In this document: positions 33,968 to 42,711 of the stretch, in pieces
How positions within the stretch are numbered: the first letter of the stretch is position 1
Layout of the letters: the number at the start of each line of letters is the position of its first letter
Source: Planosporangium sp963837285
GTDB lineage: Bacteria; Actinomycetota; Actinomycetes; Mycobacteriales; Micromonosporaceae
Direction: 5' to 3'
DNA length: 64,000 bases
NCBI GenBank assembly: GCA_963837285.1
Contig: CAWIMS010000003.1
Coordinates: 62,001 to 126,000 of the forward strand
Position numbers and translations under genes: made by a program
The notes under the pieces: model-generated
What the model was told of the DNA's origin: nothing
The model's input: the letters and a program-made list of their open reading frames with translations, nothing else
The model's database searches: none

Positions 33968-35245
33968 CTAGACCTGGGCCGCGTTGTCGACGTCCGTCAG
34001 GACCCGTCGCCAGGACGCCTGCGGACTCTGCTTGCCGGTCTCGACCCGGTTGACCCCTTCGCCGACGAGCGGGCCGATGTCGCCGTCGCTGGGCCCCTGG
34101 TACTGCGGGCGCAGCTTCTTCGCCGCCGCGCCGAAGATCTGGCCGGTCGGGGCGTTGTTGAAGAACGGGCTGGTCTGCCCGAGCACCGCCGGGTCGTCGA
34201 AGAGCGCGGTCTGGCTGGGGAGATGCCCCTGGGTACGGAAGATCCAGCGCTGCTGCTCCGGCGCGGTGAGGAACTTCGCCAGCGCGACCGCCTCGGCGCG
34301 GTGCCTGCCCTGCTTGGGCACGGTCAGGAACGAGCCGCCCCAGTTGCCGCCGCCACCCGGGATCGTGGTGATGTCCCATTTCCCGCCCGTCTGCGGCGCG
34401 TTCTGCTTGATGGTGTCGGTCATCCAGGCCGGGCACGCGATCGTCGCGAAGGACCCGCGCTGGAAGCCGGCGTTCCACTGCTGGCTGAACGTGGACAGCT
34501 TGGCCGACTCGCCCGCCTGTACCCCCGCGACCGCGAGATTGAAGGCCTGCTTGACGGCCGGGTTACTGGACACCACCACCTTGTTGCCGGGTGCGGTGTA
34601 CGCGACCGGAGCCTGCCCGATGATCGCGTTGAACAGGTTGGAGCCCGAGTCGAACCAGGCCACGCCCGGTGGCGCGCCGGCCATGAACCGCTTGCCGGTC
34701 GCGATGTAGGACGGCCAGTCCCGCATCAGCGCGGCCACCGCGTCCCGGTTGGTGGGCAGGCCGGCCTGCGCGAACAGGTCCCGGCGGTAGCACATGGCCA
34801 GCCCGCCGACATCGGCGCCGAGCCCGACCAGCTTGCCGTCGGCATTGGTCGCCTGCTGCGCCTTCCACGGCAGCCACTGCGCCGGATTGGCACCGTATGC
34901 CCGGAAGTCCACGAGCTTGCTGCCGTCGGCCTTGAACTGGGCCATGTAGCCGCCGTCGACCGCCTCGATGTCGCCGGCTCCGGACCCGGCGAGCAGGTGT
35001 GCCAGCAGGTTCTTGTGGTGGTCGTCGAAGGCGGTGACGTGCTCCACGATCGTGACGTTCGGATGGCTCTGCTCGTACCTCTGGTAAAGCTCGTGGTAGC
35101 CGAAGTCGCCGAACGAGTTGACCACCAGCCTGGTCTTCCCTGAGGTGGTCGAGTCCCCGGATCCGCAGGCCGCGACCGCCGCCACGCTGAGTGTCAGGCC
35201 GCACAGCAGCAGCACGGCCGATGACTTGAGGTTGCAGGTACGCAT
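33968..35245 (-). CDS. Sugar ABC transporter substrate-binding lipoprotein
   Basis: 425 residues with a lipoprotein signal peptide ending VAAVAAC (Cys at about residue 27) and a bilobal CUT1 binding-protein fold (WKAQQATNADGKLVGLGAD, GKWDITTIPGGGGNWGGSF). It captures an oligosaccharide outside the membrane for the two permeases downstream. ATG 35245 has GGGAGAA just upstream. It is the first gene of the operon and is preceded by LacI-type operators. Confidence 0.9.
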   Translation of the reverse strand: MRTCNLKSSAVLLLCGLTLSVAAVAACGSGDSTTSGKTRLVVNSFGDFGYHELYQRYEQSHPNVTIVEHVTAFDDHHKNLLAHLLAGSGAGDIEAVDGGYMAQFKADGSKLVDFRAYGANPAQWLPWKAQQATNADGKLVGLGADVGGLAMCYRRDLFAQAGLPTNRDAVAALMRDWPSYIATGKRFMAGAPPGVAWFDSGSNLFNAIIGQAPVAYTAPGNKVVVSSNPAVKQAFNLAVAGVQAGESAKLSTFSQQWNAGFQRGSFATIACPAWMTDTIKQNAPQTGGKWDITTIPGGGGNWGGSFLTVPKQGRHRAEAVALAKFLTAPEQQRWIFRTQGHLPSQTALFDDPAVLGQTSPFFNNAPTGQIFGAAAKKLRPQYQGPSDGDIGPLVGEGVNRVETGKQSPQASWRRVLTDVDNAAQV

Positions 35246-35274
35246 CCGTTCTCCCGGCTCTGGGGGTATCACTG

Positions 35275-35290
35275 CTGGAAGCGGTTCCAG
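35275..35290. promoter_or_regulatory. LacI-type operator 1
   Basis: CTGGAAGCGGTTCCAG, a near-perfect dyad with the central CG typical of LacI-family sites, 30 bp upstream of the binding-protein ATG. The position suggests repression of the sugar operon. Confidence 0.8.
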
Positions 35291-35411
35291 TCGACAGGTG
35301 GCAGGTGGCCACCTGGCCGTTTCGATGGTTGAACCCTTGAGAATTCGGCGTTTCTGCTCGCCTTCCGCTGGGAAGCCGAGGACCCGTCGATCCGCGAAAC
35401 GGCGCCTTCTA

Positions 35412-35427
35412 CTGGAAGCGGTTCCAG
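35412..35427. promoter_or_regulatory. LacI-type operator 2
   Basis: Identical to operator 1 (CTGGAAGCGGTTCCAG), located 122 bp from it in the divergent region. The near-helical spacing between sites could allow looping; that is inference. Confidence 0.8.
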
Positions 35428-35531
35428 CTCCGAGCGACAGTAGCGGCAACATGTACCGTCTGTAAAGGGCGGATTACCAAGAAGTCGCTGCTAGATAGCT
35501 TGATCACGATGTATTGGTGGTCACTCCGGCG

Positions 35532-35547
35532 ATGGAAGCGGTTCCGG
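35532..35547. promoter_or_regulatory. LacI-type operator 3
   Basis: ATGGAAGCGGTTCCGG, the third copy with one arm diverged, 30 bp upstream of the lacI-family start at 35577. Placement suggests autoregulation. The rest of the 331-bp intergenic region (35246-35576) has no gene. Confidence 0.78.
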
Positions 35548-35576
35548 ATCCGGTGCCGGTAGCCTAGAGTCGGACC

Positions 35577-36629
35577 GTGGCAAACAGCAGACCCGCCGAA
35601 CCCGCGGACTATCACGGGGTGCCGACCCTGGACGCGGTCGCCGCGCTGGCCGGTGTCGGTCGCGCCACCGTCTCCCGCGTCATCAACGGTCGCGGCCAGG
35701 TCAGCCCCCGCACCCGGCGAGCGGTCGAGAAGGCCGTCGCCGAGCTGGGCTACGTCCCCAGCCAGTCGGCTCGCAACCTGGCCCGCCAGCGCACCGGCAC
35801 CGTCGCGGTGATCGTCGCCGAGCCTACCCCGAAAAGCGAGGCGGCCAGGATCGGGTCCACCGAGCTGCCGGCGCCCTTCTTCGCACGCATCGTGCGGGGC
35901 ATCGCCACCGAGCTGAACGCCGCCGGGCTGTCGCTGCGCCTGCTCATGGCCCACGACTGGGCCAGGCAGCTGCGCGCGGAGCGGGTCGACGGCGCGCTGC
36001 TGCTGTCGGCCCACCGCGACGCGGAGGCCACCGACGTCTTCGACCGGTTACGGCTGCCCATGGTCCGCAGCGGCCGCCCGCTGGGCTCGGCCGCGGTCAA
36101 CTACGTCGACTGCGACAACCGGGCCGGCGCCCGCGACGCGGTCGCCCATCTGCTCGGCCGCGGCCGGCGCCAGGTGGCGACCATCGCCGGCCCGCAGGAC
36201 ATGAGCGCCGGGATCGACCGCCTGGACGGGTACCGGGACGCGCTCCGCGCCGCCGGGCTGCCGGGCGACGACCGGCTCGTCGCCATCGGCGAGTTCCACC
36301 AGGAGTGCGGCCAGCTCTCCATGACGGGCCTGCTCGACCGCCACCCCGACCTGGACGCCGTCTTCGCCGCGTCCGACTCCATCGCCGCCGGCGCACTCCA
36401 CGCGATCAGGTCCAGCGGGCGTCGGGTGCCCGACGACGTCGCGATCGTCGGGTTCGACGACTCACCGATCGCGAGCCACACGGATCCACCGCTCAGCTCG
36501 GTGCACCAGCCCGTCGAGGCGCTCGGCCAGGAGATGACCCGCCTGCTCGTCCGCGTAATAACCGGCGAAACCACCGAGCCCCGCGCGACCATCCTGCAAA
36601 CCCGCCTAATCCAACGCGCCTCCAGCTAA
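35577..36629 (+). CDS. LacI family transcriptional regulator of the GH1/GH38 operon
   Basis: 350-residue repressor. The N-terminal HTH and hinge read TLDAVAALAGVGRATVSRVI then YVPSQSARNLA. The periplasmic-binding-protein-like sugar-sensing domain ends with VAIVGFDDSPIASHTDPPL. It is divergent from the sugar operon, with three matching operators between. It likely releases DNA when the imported sugar or its product binds. Confidence 0.9.
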   Translation: MANSRPAEPADYHGVPTLDAVAALAGVGRATVSRVINGRGQVSPRTRRAVEKAVAELGYVPSQSARNLARQRTGTVAVIVAEPTPKSEAARIGSTELPAPFFARIVRGIATELNAAGLSLRLLMAHDWARQLRAERVDGALLLSAHRDAEATDVFDRLRLPMVRSGRPLGSAAVNYVDCDNRAGARDAVAHLLGRGRRQVATIAGPQDMSAGIDRLDGYRDALRAAGLPGDDRLVAIGEFHQECGQLSMTGLLDRHPDLDAVFAASDSIAAGALHAIRSSGRRVPDDVAIVGFDDSPIASHTDPPLSSVHQPVEALGQEMTRLLVRVITGETTEPRATILQTRLIQRASS

Positions 36630-36683
36630 CCCCCTCCCCCGCCCGCCCCCGCCCCCCGCCCCCGCCCCCGGCCCCCCGCCCCG
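36630..36683. repeat. C-rich low-complexity tract
   Basis: Nearly pure C with interspersed G (runs of CCCCC and GCCC) for about 54 bp between the lacI-family stop and element E4. It is a likely slippage hotspot and could form G-quadruplex-type structure on the minus strand. Confidence 0.7.
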
Positions 36684-36754
36684 CCTCGTCGATCTAGGAC
36701 GAATGGTGGGACAAAACGGGCGTGCTGGGCACCATTCTTCCTAGATCGACGAGG
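36684..36754. repeat. Palindromic element E4 (divergent member)
   Basis: Arms of 25 bp (36684-36708 and 36730-36754) with one mismatch. The outer part CTCGTCGATCTAGGA matches the E2/E5 pattern CTCGCCGATC..GGA, but the core is GAATGGTG instead of GAAATGTACA. Its right arm contains the stop codon TAG and last codons of the minus-strand gene at 36741. It separates two convergent genes. Confidence 0.8.
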
Positions 36755-37163
36755 ACAGGTCGATCAGGAGCAGCTGGTCGGTCGGCTGCTGGGCGATCCG
36801 GTGCCGCTCGGCGTAGAGCTGCCAGGCCGACGGGTACACGGGGTCGCGCGGTGGCACGATCCGGGCGGTGCCGGCGCGGGTGTGGCTGCCCATCCGGACC
36901 TCGATCGGGCCGGGTTCGGTGAAGTTGCGCCACCACCGCTTGTCCTGGGCGTCGCCGACGATCACCACCACGCGTTCGCCGTCGGCGGCGTACAGCACCG
37001 GCAGCGAAATCCGCCGACCGGTCCGCCGCCCCGGGTAGGACAGCTCACACAGTCCACCACCGAGCAGCCGGTACAGCGGCGAGCGGAGCAGCGCCAGCAC
37101 CAGCCGGTTCGTGGTGCCCGATGGGCGCCGGGCATGGCGGTTACGCGATCCTTCCGGGCTCAT
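36741..37163 (-). CDS. Deazaflavin (F420)-dependent nitroreductase-family protein
   Basis: 140-residue split-beta-barrel protein of the Ddn-like family that uses coenzyme F420 in actinobacteria. The core signature LCELSYPGRRTGRRISLPVL is followed by VVVIVGDAQDKRWWRNF, the cofactor-binding region. ATG 37163 follows GGAGG. The last four codons and stop come from palindrome E4. The substrate is unknown. Confidence 0.8.
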   Translation of the reverse strand: MSPEGSRNRHARRPSGTTNRLVLALLRSPLYRLLGGGLCELSYPGRRTGRRISLPVLYAADGERVVVIVGDAQDKRWWRNFTEPGPIEVRMGSHTRAGTARIVPPRDPVYPSAWQLYAERHRIAQQPTDQLLLIDLSSSI

Positions 37164-37280
37164 CACGCCTCCAGGATCGACCCGGCCGTACCCTCCGGAC
37201 AACCTGTCGCTACCGGTGCGGAGCCGCCGCCCCCCCGCCGGCCATGACGGCAGGCCGGCGAAGGCCGGCGTCGAGATCGG

Positions 37281-37649
37281 TCAGGCCCGGTGCCCGTCCT
37301 TCTTGCCGCCCTTGTGTCCTTCAGCGGAGGCGTGCTGCCGGCCCGGCGATGCGCTGATCTCGATCCGGCGTGGCTGGGCGCTCCGCGCCTTGCCGACGGT
37401 CACCGTCAGCACGCCGTCGTTGTACATCGCCTCGACCCGGTTCGCGTCGATGTCGCTCGGCAGGTCCACAGTGTACTCGAAGTCGCCGATGGGCCGGTTC
37501 TGCCGGCGCAGTACGCCTTCCCGCTCACGCTCCTGGTACTGTCCGAAGATACCGCCGCGCACCTCGATCGTGGCGTCCTGCGGGTTCACGTTGGGCAGAT
37601 CGACGTCCACAATGTACGCGTCGTCGGTCTCCTCGACGTCTACCGGCAC
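37281..37649 (-). CDS. Hsp20/alpha-crystallin family chaperone, 5' end doubtful
   Basis: About 122 residues hold an almost complete alpha-crystallin domain: VDVEETDDAYIVDVDLPNV, then GDFEYTVDLPSDIDANRVEA and DGVLTVTVGKA, with a Lys/His-rich tail. Hsp20 proteins normally have 30-50 more residues before this. The open frame continues upstream for about 25 codons (SPGDVAAAGAGAWSALT) but has no start before a TGA, while the ATGs at about 37720 are in another frame. A frameshift or N-terminal truncation is therefore likely; GTG 37649 is only a nominal start. The 224 bp upstream holds no other gene. Confidence 0.7.
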   Translation of the reverse strand: MPVDVEETDDAYIVDVDLPNVNPQDATIEVRGGIFGQYQEREREGVLRRQNRPIGDFEYTVDLPSDIDANRVEAMYNDGVLTVTVGKARSAQPRRIEISASPGRQHASAEGHKGGKKDGHRA

Positions 37650-37873
37650 CGTGAGCGCGGACCAGGCGCCCGCGCCAGCCGCCGCGACGTCGCCTGGTGA
37701 AGCATGGTGCGAGCGTCATGATGGGAGTCAATCCCTTTCTGAAGGCGGAAAACTGCCTTGCGTCGCTGCAACGACACCCCCATCGTGCGGCCGCGCCGGG
37801 GTGATTTCGTTTCCCCCGATTAGGATGACCTTTGCCGTCCGGACCGTCTACAGCCACGGCACCCGCACGCTCG

Positions 37874-39826
37874 TCACCCAGGCACTCGGTACCCTGTGAA
37901 TGATCCACTCGTAGCGAGGCGGTCCTGGAGCCGGGCGTGCCGGAACTGGTAGACACTACCCTCATTGCGCAGGACGCCGCGCCGATGGGCGTCGCGGAGG
38001 AAGGCGCCGAGCCGCCACGGTAGCCGGAAGGTCAGCGCCAGCCAGGCGCGGGCCAGCAGCCAGCCGCCCCACTGGGTGAAGGTCAGCGTCCAGGCGATCG
38101 CCGCCGCGCACGCCAGCCCGAGCAGGTGCGCCACCTCGATGGGCAGCGGCCCGCGATACGGGTACCGGACGACGGCGTACCCGGTGGCCAACAGCAGACC
38201 GGCGGCCGGTGCCCGGACCAGCGCCGAGTAGCGTCCCAGCCGCAGATTGCCGCCGGTGCGGAATATGCCGGCCGGCGCGAGGAACAGTCCCGTCGCGGCG
38301 ATCATCAGCGCCACACCGGTGACGGGCCGCCCGTAGCCAAACAGGAAGCCGCCGCCGAAGAGGCACGCGAGGGTGAACGACCAGGCCAGGAACAGCGTGC
38401 CCATGCTCAGCCGGGACACTCCGAACAGGACTCCGGTGACGGCTCCCGCCGGCAGCCCCACCACCGGTCCCGCGGTCAGCAGTCCCAGCACCGCCCACGG
38501 GATGCTCAGCAGGACGGCGAACCCGACCCGGGACACGGACTGGTGCAGCCGCCACCAGTACAGGCCGGTTGTGCGCTCGCGGGTCAGGTGGCCGGCGATG
38601 AAGGCCAGCCAGCGGTGCGCGTGGTCAGCGGTCACCCGGGGCCGGTCCGGGTCGCCCGCGATCACCCGGTACACGGCGGGGAGCAGGGCGTCGAGCAGGT
38701 GTCCCTCGATCGCCGCCCGGTCGCCGGAGATCCGCGCGAGCGCGCCGGGGTCGGTCCGGCCGGTGCGGTAGATGGTACCGGCGAGCCAGATCATCAACGG
38801 CGTGGACAGCGCGCGGGCCAGCGGGCCGTGCGGGTGAGCCCGCAGCCGGTCGGTCACCGGCTCCCACCGGCTGGACGGCCCGGCCGTCGACGCGATCAGG
38901 TACTCGACGACGTCGGCCGGCTCCAACGGAAAGATCTCGACCACCGGGGTGCCGGCCAGCGGAGCGTCGGCCGCGACTGCCTGCTCGTACTCGACCGGGC
39001 GCGACGTCACCAGCAGCTGGCCGTGCCGCTGCACGGAGTGGCGCATGCTCAGCAGCGCCGGGGTGCGCTGGGGACCGGAGATCTCGTCGAACCCGTCGAG
39101 CACCGCGACGATCCGGCCGTCCGCCACCAACTCGTCCGCGACCGTACGCCGCACGCGGTCCGGCAGCTCGGCACGGCCGGCCAGGAAGGCGTACTCGGCG
39201 CACAGCCGCTGCGCGATCCACCCGTCGAGCGACTGCGTACCCGGATCCCAGGAGTCCATTGTGAACAGCACCGGTACCGGGTCGCCGGGCCGCCGTCGTT
39301 CCAGCAGGTCGAGGACCAGCCGGCGGGCGAGCATGCTCTTGCCGGCCCCACCACGGCCGAGCACCACCAGCCGGCGTGGCACGCCGGGCGCGGTGAACAC
39401 GTCGGCGATGCCGGTGAACTGCCCGGCCATCGGGAGGGGGCGGTGATCCGAGGCGACCCCACGGATCGACGCCCAGCCGGCCATGACCGCTTCCGCGCGG
39501 GCCGTGGTCGCCCACCGCACCGGCAGCGGCCACGGCTCCAGCAGCCCGCGTACCGCCTCCTCGGTCCGCCACCGCGACCTGACCCGGCGGGCCAGTTCCT
39601 CCAGCGCGGTCCGCTGCCCGGGTGGCGCCGCCGGCACGGGTGGGCGGGACCGGGTGACCCAGGGCGCGATGGCCGCCACCACGGCCAGCACTCCGGGGAC
39701 GACCGTCCACAGCACGCCGAGCCGGTCCGCCGACAGCCGCCAGGCCCAGGCCGACCCGGCGGCCAGCGCCACCAGGACCGCCGCGGCGAGCGACCAACGC
39801 AGCCAAGTGCGGTGCACAGGTACCAC
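37874..39826 (-). CDS. Membrane-anchored NACHT-domain STAND NTPase
   Basis: 650 residues. Two N-terminal helices (about 11-30 and 37-56) anchor the protein. The NACHT domain has Walker A VLGRGGAGKSML near 157-168, Walker B VAVLDGFDEIS near 240-250, the sensor TSRPVEYE and a helical WHD-like region. From about 420 to 610 there are six or more hydrophobic helices, then a basic soluble tail. There are no leucine-rich or TPR repeats. The gene begins directly after the stop of the Trypco2 gene. NACHT proteins in prokaryotic conflict systems act as signal-triggered oligomerising switches; here the membrane would be the site of action (inference). Confidence 0.88.
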   Translation of the reverse strand: MVPVHRTWLRWSLAAAVLVALAAGSAWAWRLSADRLGVLWTVVPGVLAVVAAIAPWVTRSRPPVPAAPPGQRTALEELARRVRSRWRTEEAVRGLLEPWPLPVRWATTARAEAVMAGWASIRGVASDHRPLPMAGQFTGIADVFTAPGVPRRLVVLGRGGAGKSMLARRLVLDLLERRRPGDPVPVLFTMDSWDPGTQSLDGWIAQRLCAEYAFLAGRAELPDRVRRTVADELVADGRIVAVLDGFDEISGPQRTPALLSMRHSVQRHGQLLVTSRPVEYEQAVAADAPLAGTPVVEIFPLEPADVVEYLIASTAGPSSRWEPVTDRLRAHPHGPLARALSTPLMIWLAGTIYRTGRTDPGALARISGDRAAIEGHLLDALLPAVYRVIAGDPDRPRVTADHAHRWLAFIAGHLTRERTTGLYWWRLHQSVSRVGFAVLLSIPWAVLGLLTAGPVVGLPAGAVTGVLFGVSRLSMGTLFLAWSFTLACLFGGGFLFGYGRPVTGVALMIAATGLFLAPAGIFRTGGNLRLGRYSALVRAPAAGLLLATGYAVVRYPYRGPLPIEVAHLLGLACAAAIAWTLTFTQWGGWLLARAWLALTFRLPWRLGAFLRDAHRRGVLRNEGSVYQFRHARLQDRLATSGSFTGYRVPG

Positions 39827-40333
39827 CTACGCGGGAGTTAGGCCGAGGGTGAGAGTGTGCGTCACCTCGTTGGTCAGCCCGCCGTCGACGCCGAGCGAGA
39901 TGGTGCCCTCCGCGGTGACCGCGAACGAGATGTCCACGCTGCTGTCGGTCAGGGTGAACGGGTCGTCGCCGGTCGCCGCGCTGGCCACCGCCGCGCGTAC
40001 CGTGCCGATGGCGTCGACGAACACGGACTCGATGTCGCCGTCGCGCAGCTGTGGCCGGTCGGCGAGATCGGGCGGTACCAGGTCGATCCGGATCGTGTGG
40101 GTGTCCTGTGTGGTCAGTTTGCCGCCGAGCCTGACCGGCATGCCGATGAACGGGATGCGGAACTCCAGCCCGCCGCCGGACGAGCGGGTGGCCACCGCGT
40201 GGAGGGTCAGCCGCACCGACGCGACCCGGAGGTCACGGTCGACGTCGGTACTGGACAGGTTGGCCGTCTTGATGGCCCGCTTGATCGTGTCGATCAGCTC
40301 CTCGACGGGTACCCCGTCGTCGGTCACCTGCAC
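39827..40333 (-). CDS. Tandem Trypco2-like domain protein
   Basis: 168 residues. Two copies of a small helix-plus-beta unit can be aligned: one with an N-terminal helix VEELIDTIKRAIKTA and strands ending THTIRIDLVPP, and a second ending THTLTLGLTPA. This is the pattern of the trypsin-co-occurring domain 2, found beside proteases and NTPases of conflict systems. GTG 40333 has AGGAG six bases upstream. The gene touches the NACHT gene end to start and follows the CHAT gene by 25 bp. It probably bridges the protease and the NTPase. Confidence 0.72.
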   Translation of the reverse strand: MQVTDDGVPVEELIDTIKRAIKTANLSSTDVDRDLRVASVRLTLHAVATRSSGGGLEFRIPFIGMPVRLGGKLTTQDTHTIRIDLVPPDLADRPQLRDGDIESVFVDAIGTVRAAVASAATGDDPFTLTDSSVDISFAVTAEGTISLGVDGGLTNEVTHTLTLGLTPA

Positions 40334-40358
40334 GGGTGCTCCTGATTCTCGGGTGCGG

Positions 40359-42680
40359 TCATCGGGTCGCCACCGCGGCCGGGTCGCCGTAGGTGGTGTA
40401 GGCCAGCCAGGTCGGATCGGCGTCGTCCCGGGTGGCGACCCGCGCGGCCAGGCTTGCCTCGCCGAGGCTCCGGCCGTCGGCCAGCGCGGCGTAGAACGCC
40501 TCGGCGTACAGGCTCGCCCGGGTGCTGCGCACGGGCCAGAGCGTACCGACGAACGCGCCCGCGCCGGCCGCCATGAACTGGCCGGCCCAGCCCATCATGC
40601 GGGTGTACTCGGCGGTCACCCCCGCGCTGCGGCAGGCGTTGACGAAGACCAGCGGGCTGCGGGCGGCGAGGCGCCGACGGGCGACCGCGCTGTTGAGCAG
40701 CTGCGGGACGAACGCGCCGCCGGCCATCTTGATCGACGATCCGCCGGCCTCCAGCGAGAACGTGTTGTGGCAGGCGAAATGCAGCAGCCCGGCGGTGCCG
40801 GCGTCGAGCAGGTCGAGCAGGTCGGACAGGTCACCGATCGTCGCGTCGCCGGGCTGCCCGAGCACCCTGCGGATCGTGGCCACCTCCTGCTGGGCGTTGT
40901 CCGGCGAGCCGGGCGGCACCACGTACCGGGCGTCGCCGAGCGGCACCCTTCGGGCCCGGCCCTGGTCGAACACCCGGCGCACCACCGGGAACTGCTCGAC
41001 CAGGAAGCCGGCGTCGTCGGTCGGGGTCAGCGGATAGAGCAGCTCCCACGGCACCGCGTCGTCGGCGCAGGCGATGGTGAACGAGGTGATGCCGTCGCGC
41101 AGCTGCCAGAACTGGTCCTGGATCGACCGGGGCACGAGGTCCTGCCACAGGCCGGTGCCGGTCTCCCGGATCCACCGGGCGGCGAGCGCCGGCGGATACC
41201 CCGCGGCGTCGGCGGCCATCTTGCGCAACATCGCGACGGTACGCTCGACCGCCTGTCCCGGCCGCTCGGTGAGCGATTGGGCGATCACCGGCCCGAACAG
41301 GTACCGCTGCGACAGCAACTGGAACGAGTACCGCGCCCCGTCGAAGTGCACCTGCAACGTGACCTCACCGGCGTCGGCCCGCAGTTGGCTCATCGGGGCG
41401 CTGTGGCGCCGGCTGTCCGCCGTCGGTGCGCCGGACTCGACCGACACCTCCAGTCGCAGTTCGGCGAGGAAGGTGCCGCCCAGCCAGGCGGTGACCCGGA
41501 TCCGGGACAATCCGACGGTACGGGCGCGGAACGCGAACCGCATCGGCGGGCAATCGCCATGCGGCGGCACGGTGACCGCCTGCTGGAGGTCACCGACGGC
41601 GACCAGTCCGGCGTCCGGCTGGACCACGATCGTGACCTCGGTGCCGGTCGGGCCGAGGATCAGGCCGGGCATGGCCGCGGCGGCCAGACCGGGCTCCGGC
41701 GACCGGGCCGTGATCGAGACGATCAAGCTCAGCTCGGCGCCGGCCCGGACCCGGCTGGGCAGCTCACCGACCAGGTACCGGTCGGGCTCGACCGCCGGCT
41801 GGGGTAGCCGCTCGACCGGCGGATTCACGTACCCGCGGACGAACTCCTCGGCGTCGTCCTCGTCCATCCCGTCGATCTCGTCGAGCAGGTCGTCGACGTC
41901 GTCGCGGCGCGCCCGTCCGAGGAGTGGTGGGGGAGTGCCGCCGCTGGCGCCTCCCGGCAGCAGGCCCCGCCCATCTTCGTCGGGCGGGGGTGAGCCGGGG
42001 CCACCACCGGGCGCCCGGCTGCCCCGCAACCGTTCGAGCAGCTCCTTCAGCGCCTCCCGGTCCACACCTTCCGGGCGCGAGCGCTCCAGCAGTTGCGACT
42101 GCTGGAGCGTCTCGATTTCCATGCGCGTGCGGCCGGTCTCATCGGTCGCCTGCGGCATCTCGGTGAGATACCCCGACGCGTCGGGGTCCAGGTTGAGCTG
42201 TGCGGAGAAGCGGTGGATCGTGATGCCGTCCGCCAGCAGGACCGGGCCGGCGAACCACTCGTTGATCCTCCGCTCGGCCTCGTCGGCATGAGCGAGGCCG
42301 AAACGGCGGCAGATCGGCCGCAGGATCTCGACCAGCCGGGCGGAGACCAGGGCCAGCCCGTCAGCGATGTCGCGCCGCACCACCTCCGCCGGATCGGTTA
42401 CCCGGAATCCGAACCGGATCCTGGCCTGGAACTGGAGGATGTCTTCCGCGGTCGGAAAGGACCGTTGTATCTCATGCTCGTGATCGCTGATGTCGACGTC
42501 GTACCGGAGCCGGTATCGCCACGACTCAGCGAGCGTGGGTGTCCGGTCGCGGAAGTTGACCAACGTTCCATCGGGTCGCGCGTAGACGGCGGCGACACCG
42601 GCGGGCACGGGCCGCCTGTCCAGGTTGAACGGTCCGACCTGCGTCGTGCCGAGAATCAGCGGAACGGATACCACACTCAT
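40359..42680 (-). CDS. SPFH-like/CHAT caspase-like protease
   Basis: 773 residues. Residues 1-165 resemble an SPFH/band-7-like domain (FRVTDPAEVVRRDIADGLAL and a following long helix). A Pro/Gly/Asp-rich linker at about 195-265 leads to a beta-sandwich region (280-430). The C-terminal CHAT domain (about 500-773) has His638 in LLHFACHNTF and Cys683 in VFVNACRSAG, the caspase-type dyad. ATG 42680 is favoured over 42686 by GAGG spacing. As first gene of the operon with Trypco2 and NACHT genes, it is the probable effector protease, possibly membrane-associated via the SPFH-like part. Confidence 0.85.
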   Translation of the reverse strand: MSVVSVPLILGTTQVGPFNLDRRPVPAGVAAVYARPDGTLVNFRDRTPTLAESWRYRLRYDVDISDHEHEIQRSFPTAEDILQFQARIRFGFRVTDPAEVVRRDIADGLALVSARLVEILRPICRRFGLAHADEAERRINEWFAGPVLLADGITIHRFSAQLNLDPDASGYLTEMPQATDETGRTRMEIETLQQSQLLERSRPEGVDREALKELLERLRGSRAPGGGPGSPPPDEDGRGLLPGGASGGTPPPLLGRARRDDVDDLLDEIDGMDEDDAEEFVRGYVNPPVERLPQPAVEPDRYLVGELPSRVRAGAELSLIVSITARSPEPGLAAAAMPGLILGPTGTEVTIVVQPDAGLVAVGDLQQAVTVPPHGDCPPMRFAFRARTVGLSRIRVTAWLGGTFLAELRLEVSVESGAPTADSRRHSAPMSQLRADAGEVTLQVHFDGARYSFQLLSQRYLFGPVIAQSLTERPGQAVERTVAMLRKMAADAAGYPPALAARWIRETGTGLWQDLVPRSIQDQFWQLRDGITSFTIACADDAVPWELLYPLTPTDDAGFLVEQFPVVRRVFDQGRARRVPLGDARYVVPPGSPDNAQQEVATIRRVLGQPGDATIGDLSDLLDLLDAGTAGLLHFACHNTFSLEAGGSSIKMAGGAFVPQLLNSAVARRRLAARSPLVFVNACRSAGVTAEYTRMMGWAGQFMAAGAGAFVGTLWPVRSTRASLYAEAFYAALADGRSLGEASLAARVATRDDADPTWLAYTTYGDPAAVATR

Positions 42681-42711
42681 CCCCATCCTCGCGGCCGGTA
42701 CCGTCTGATTC

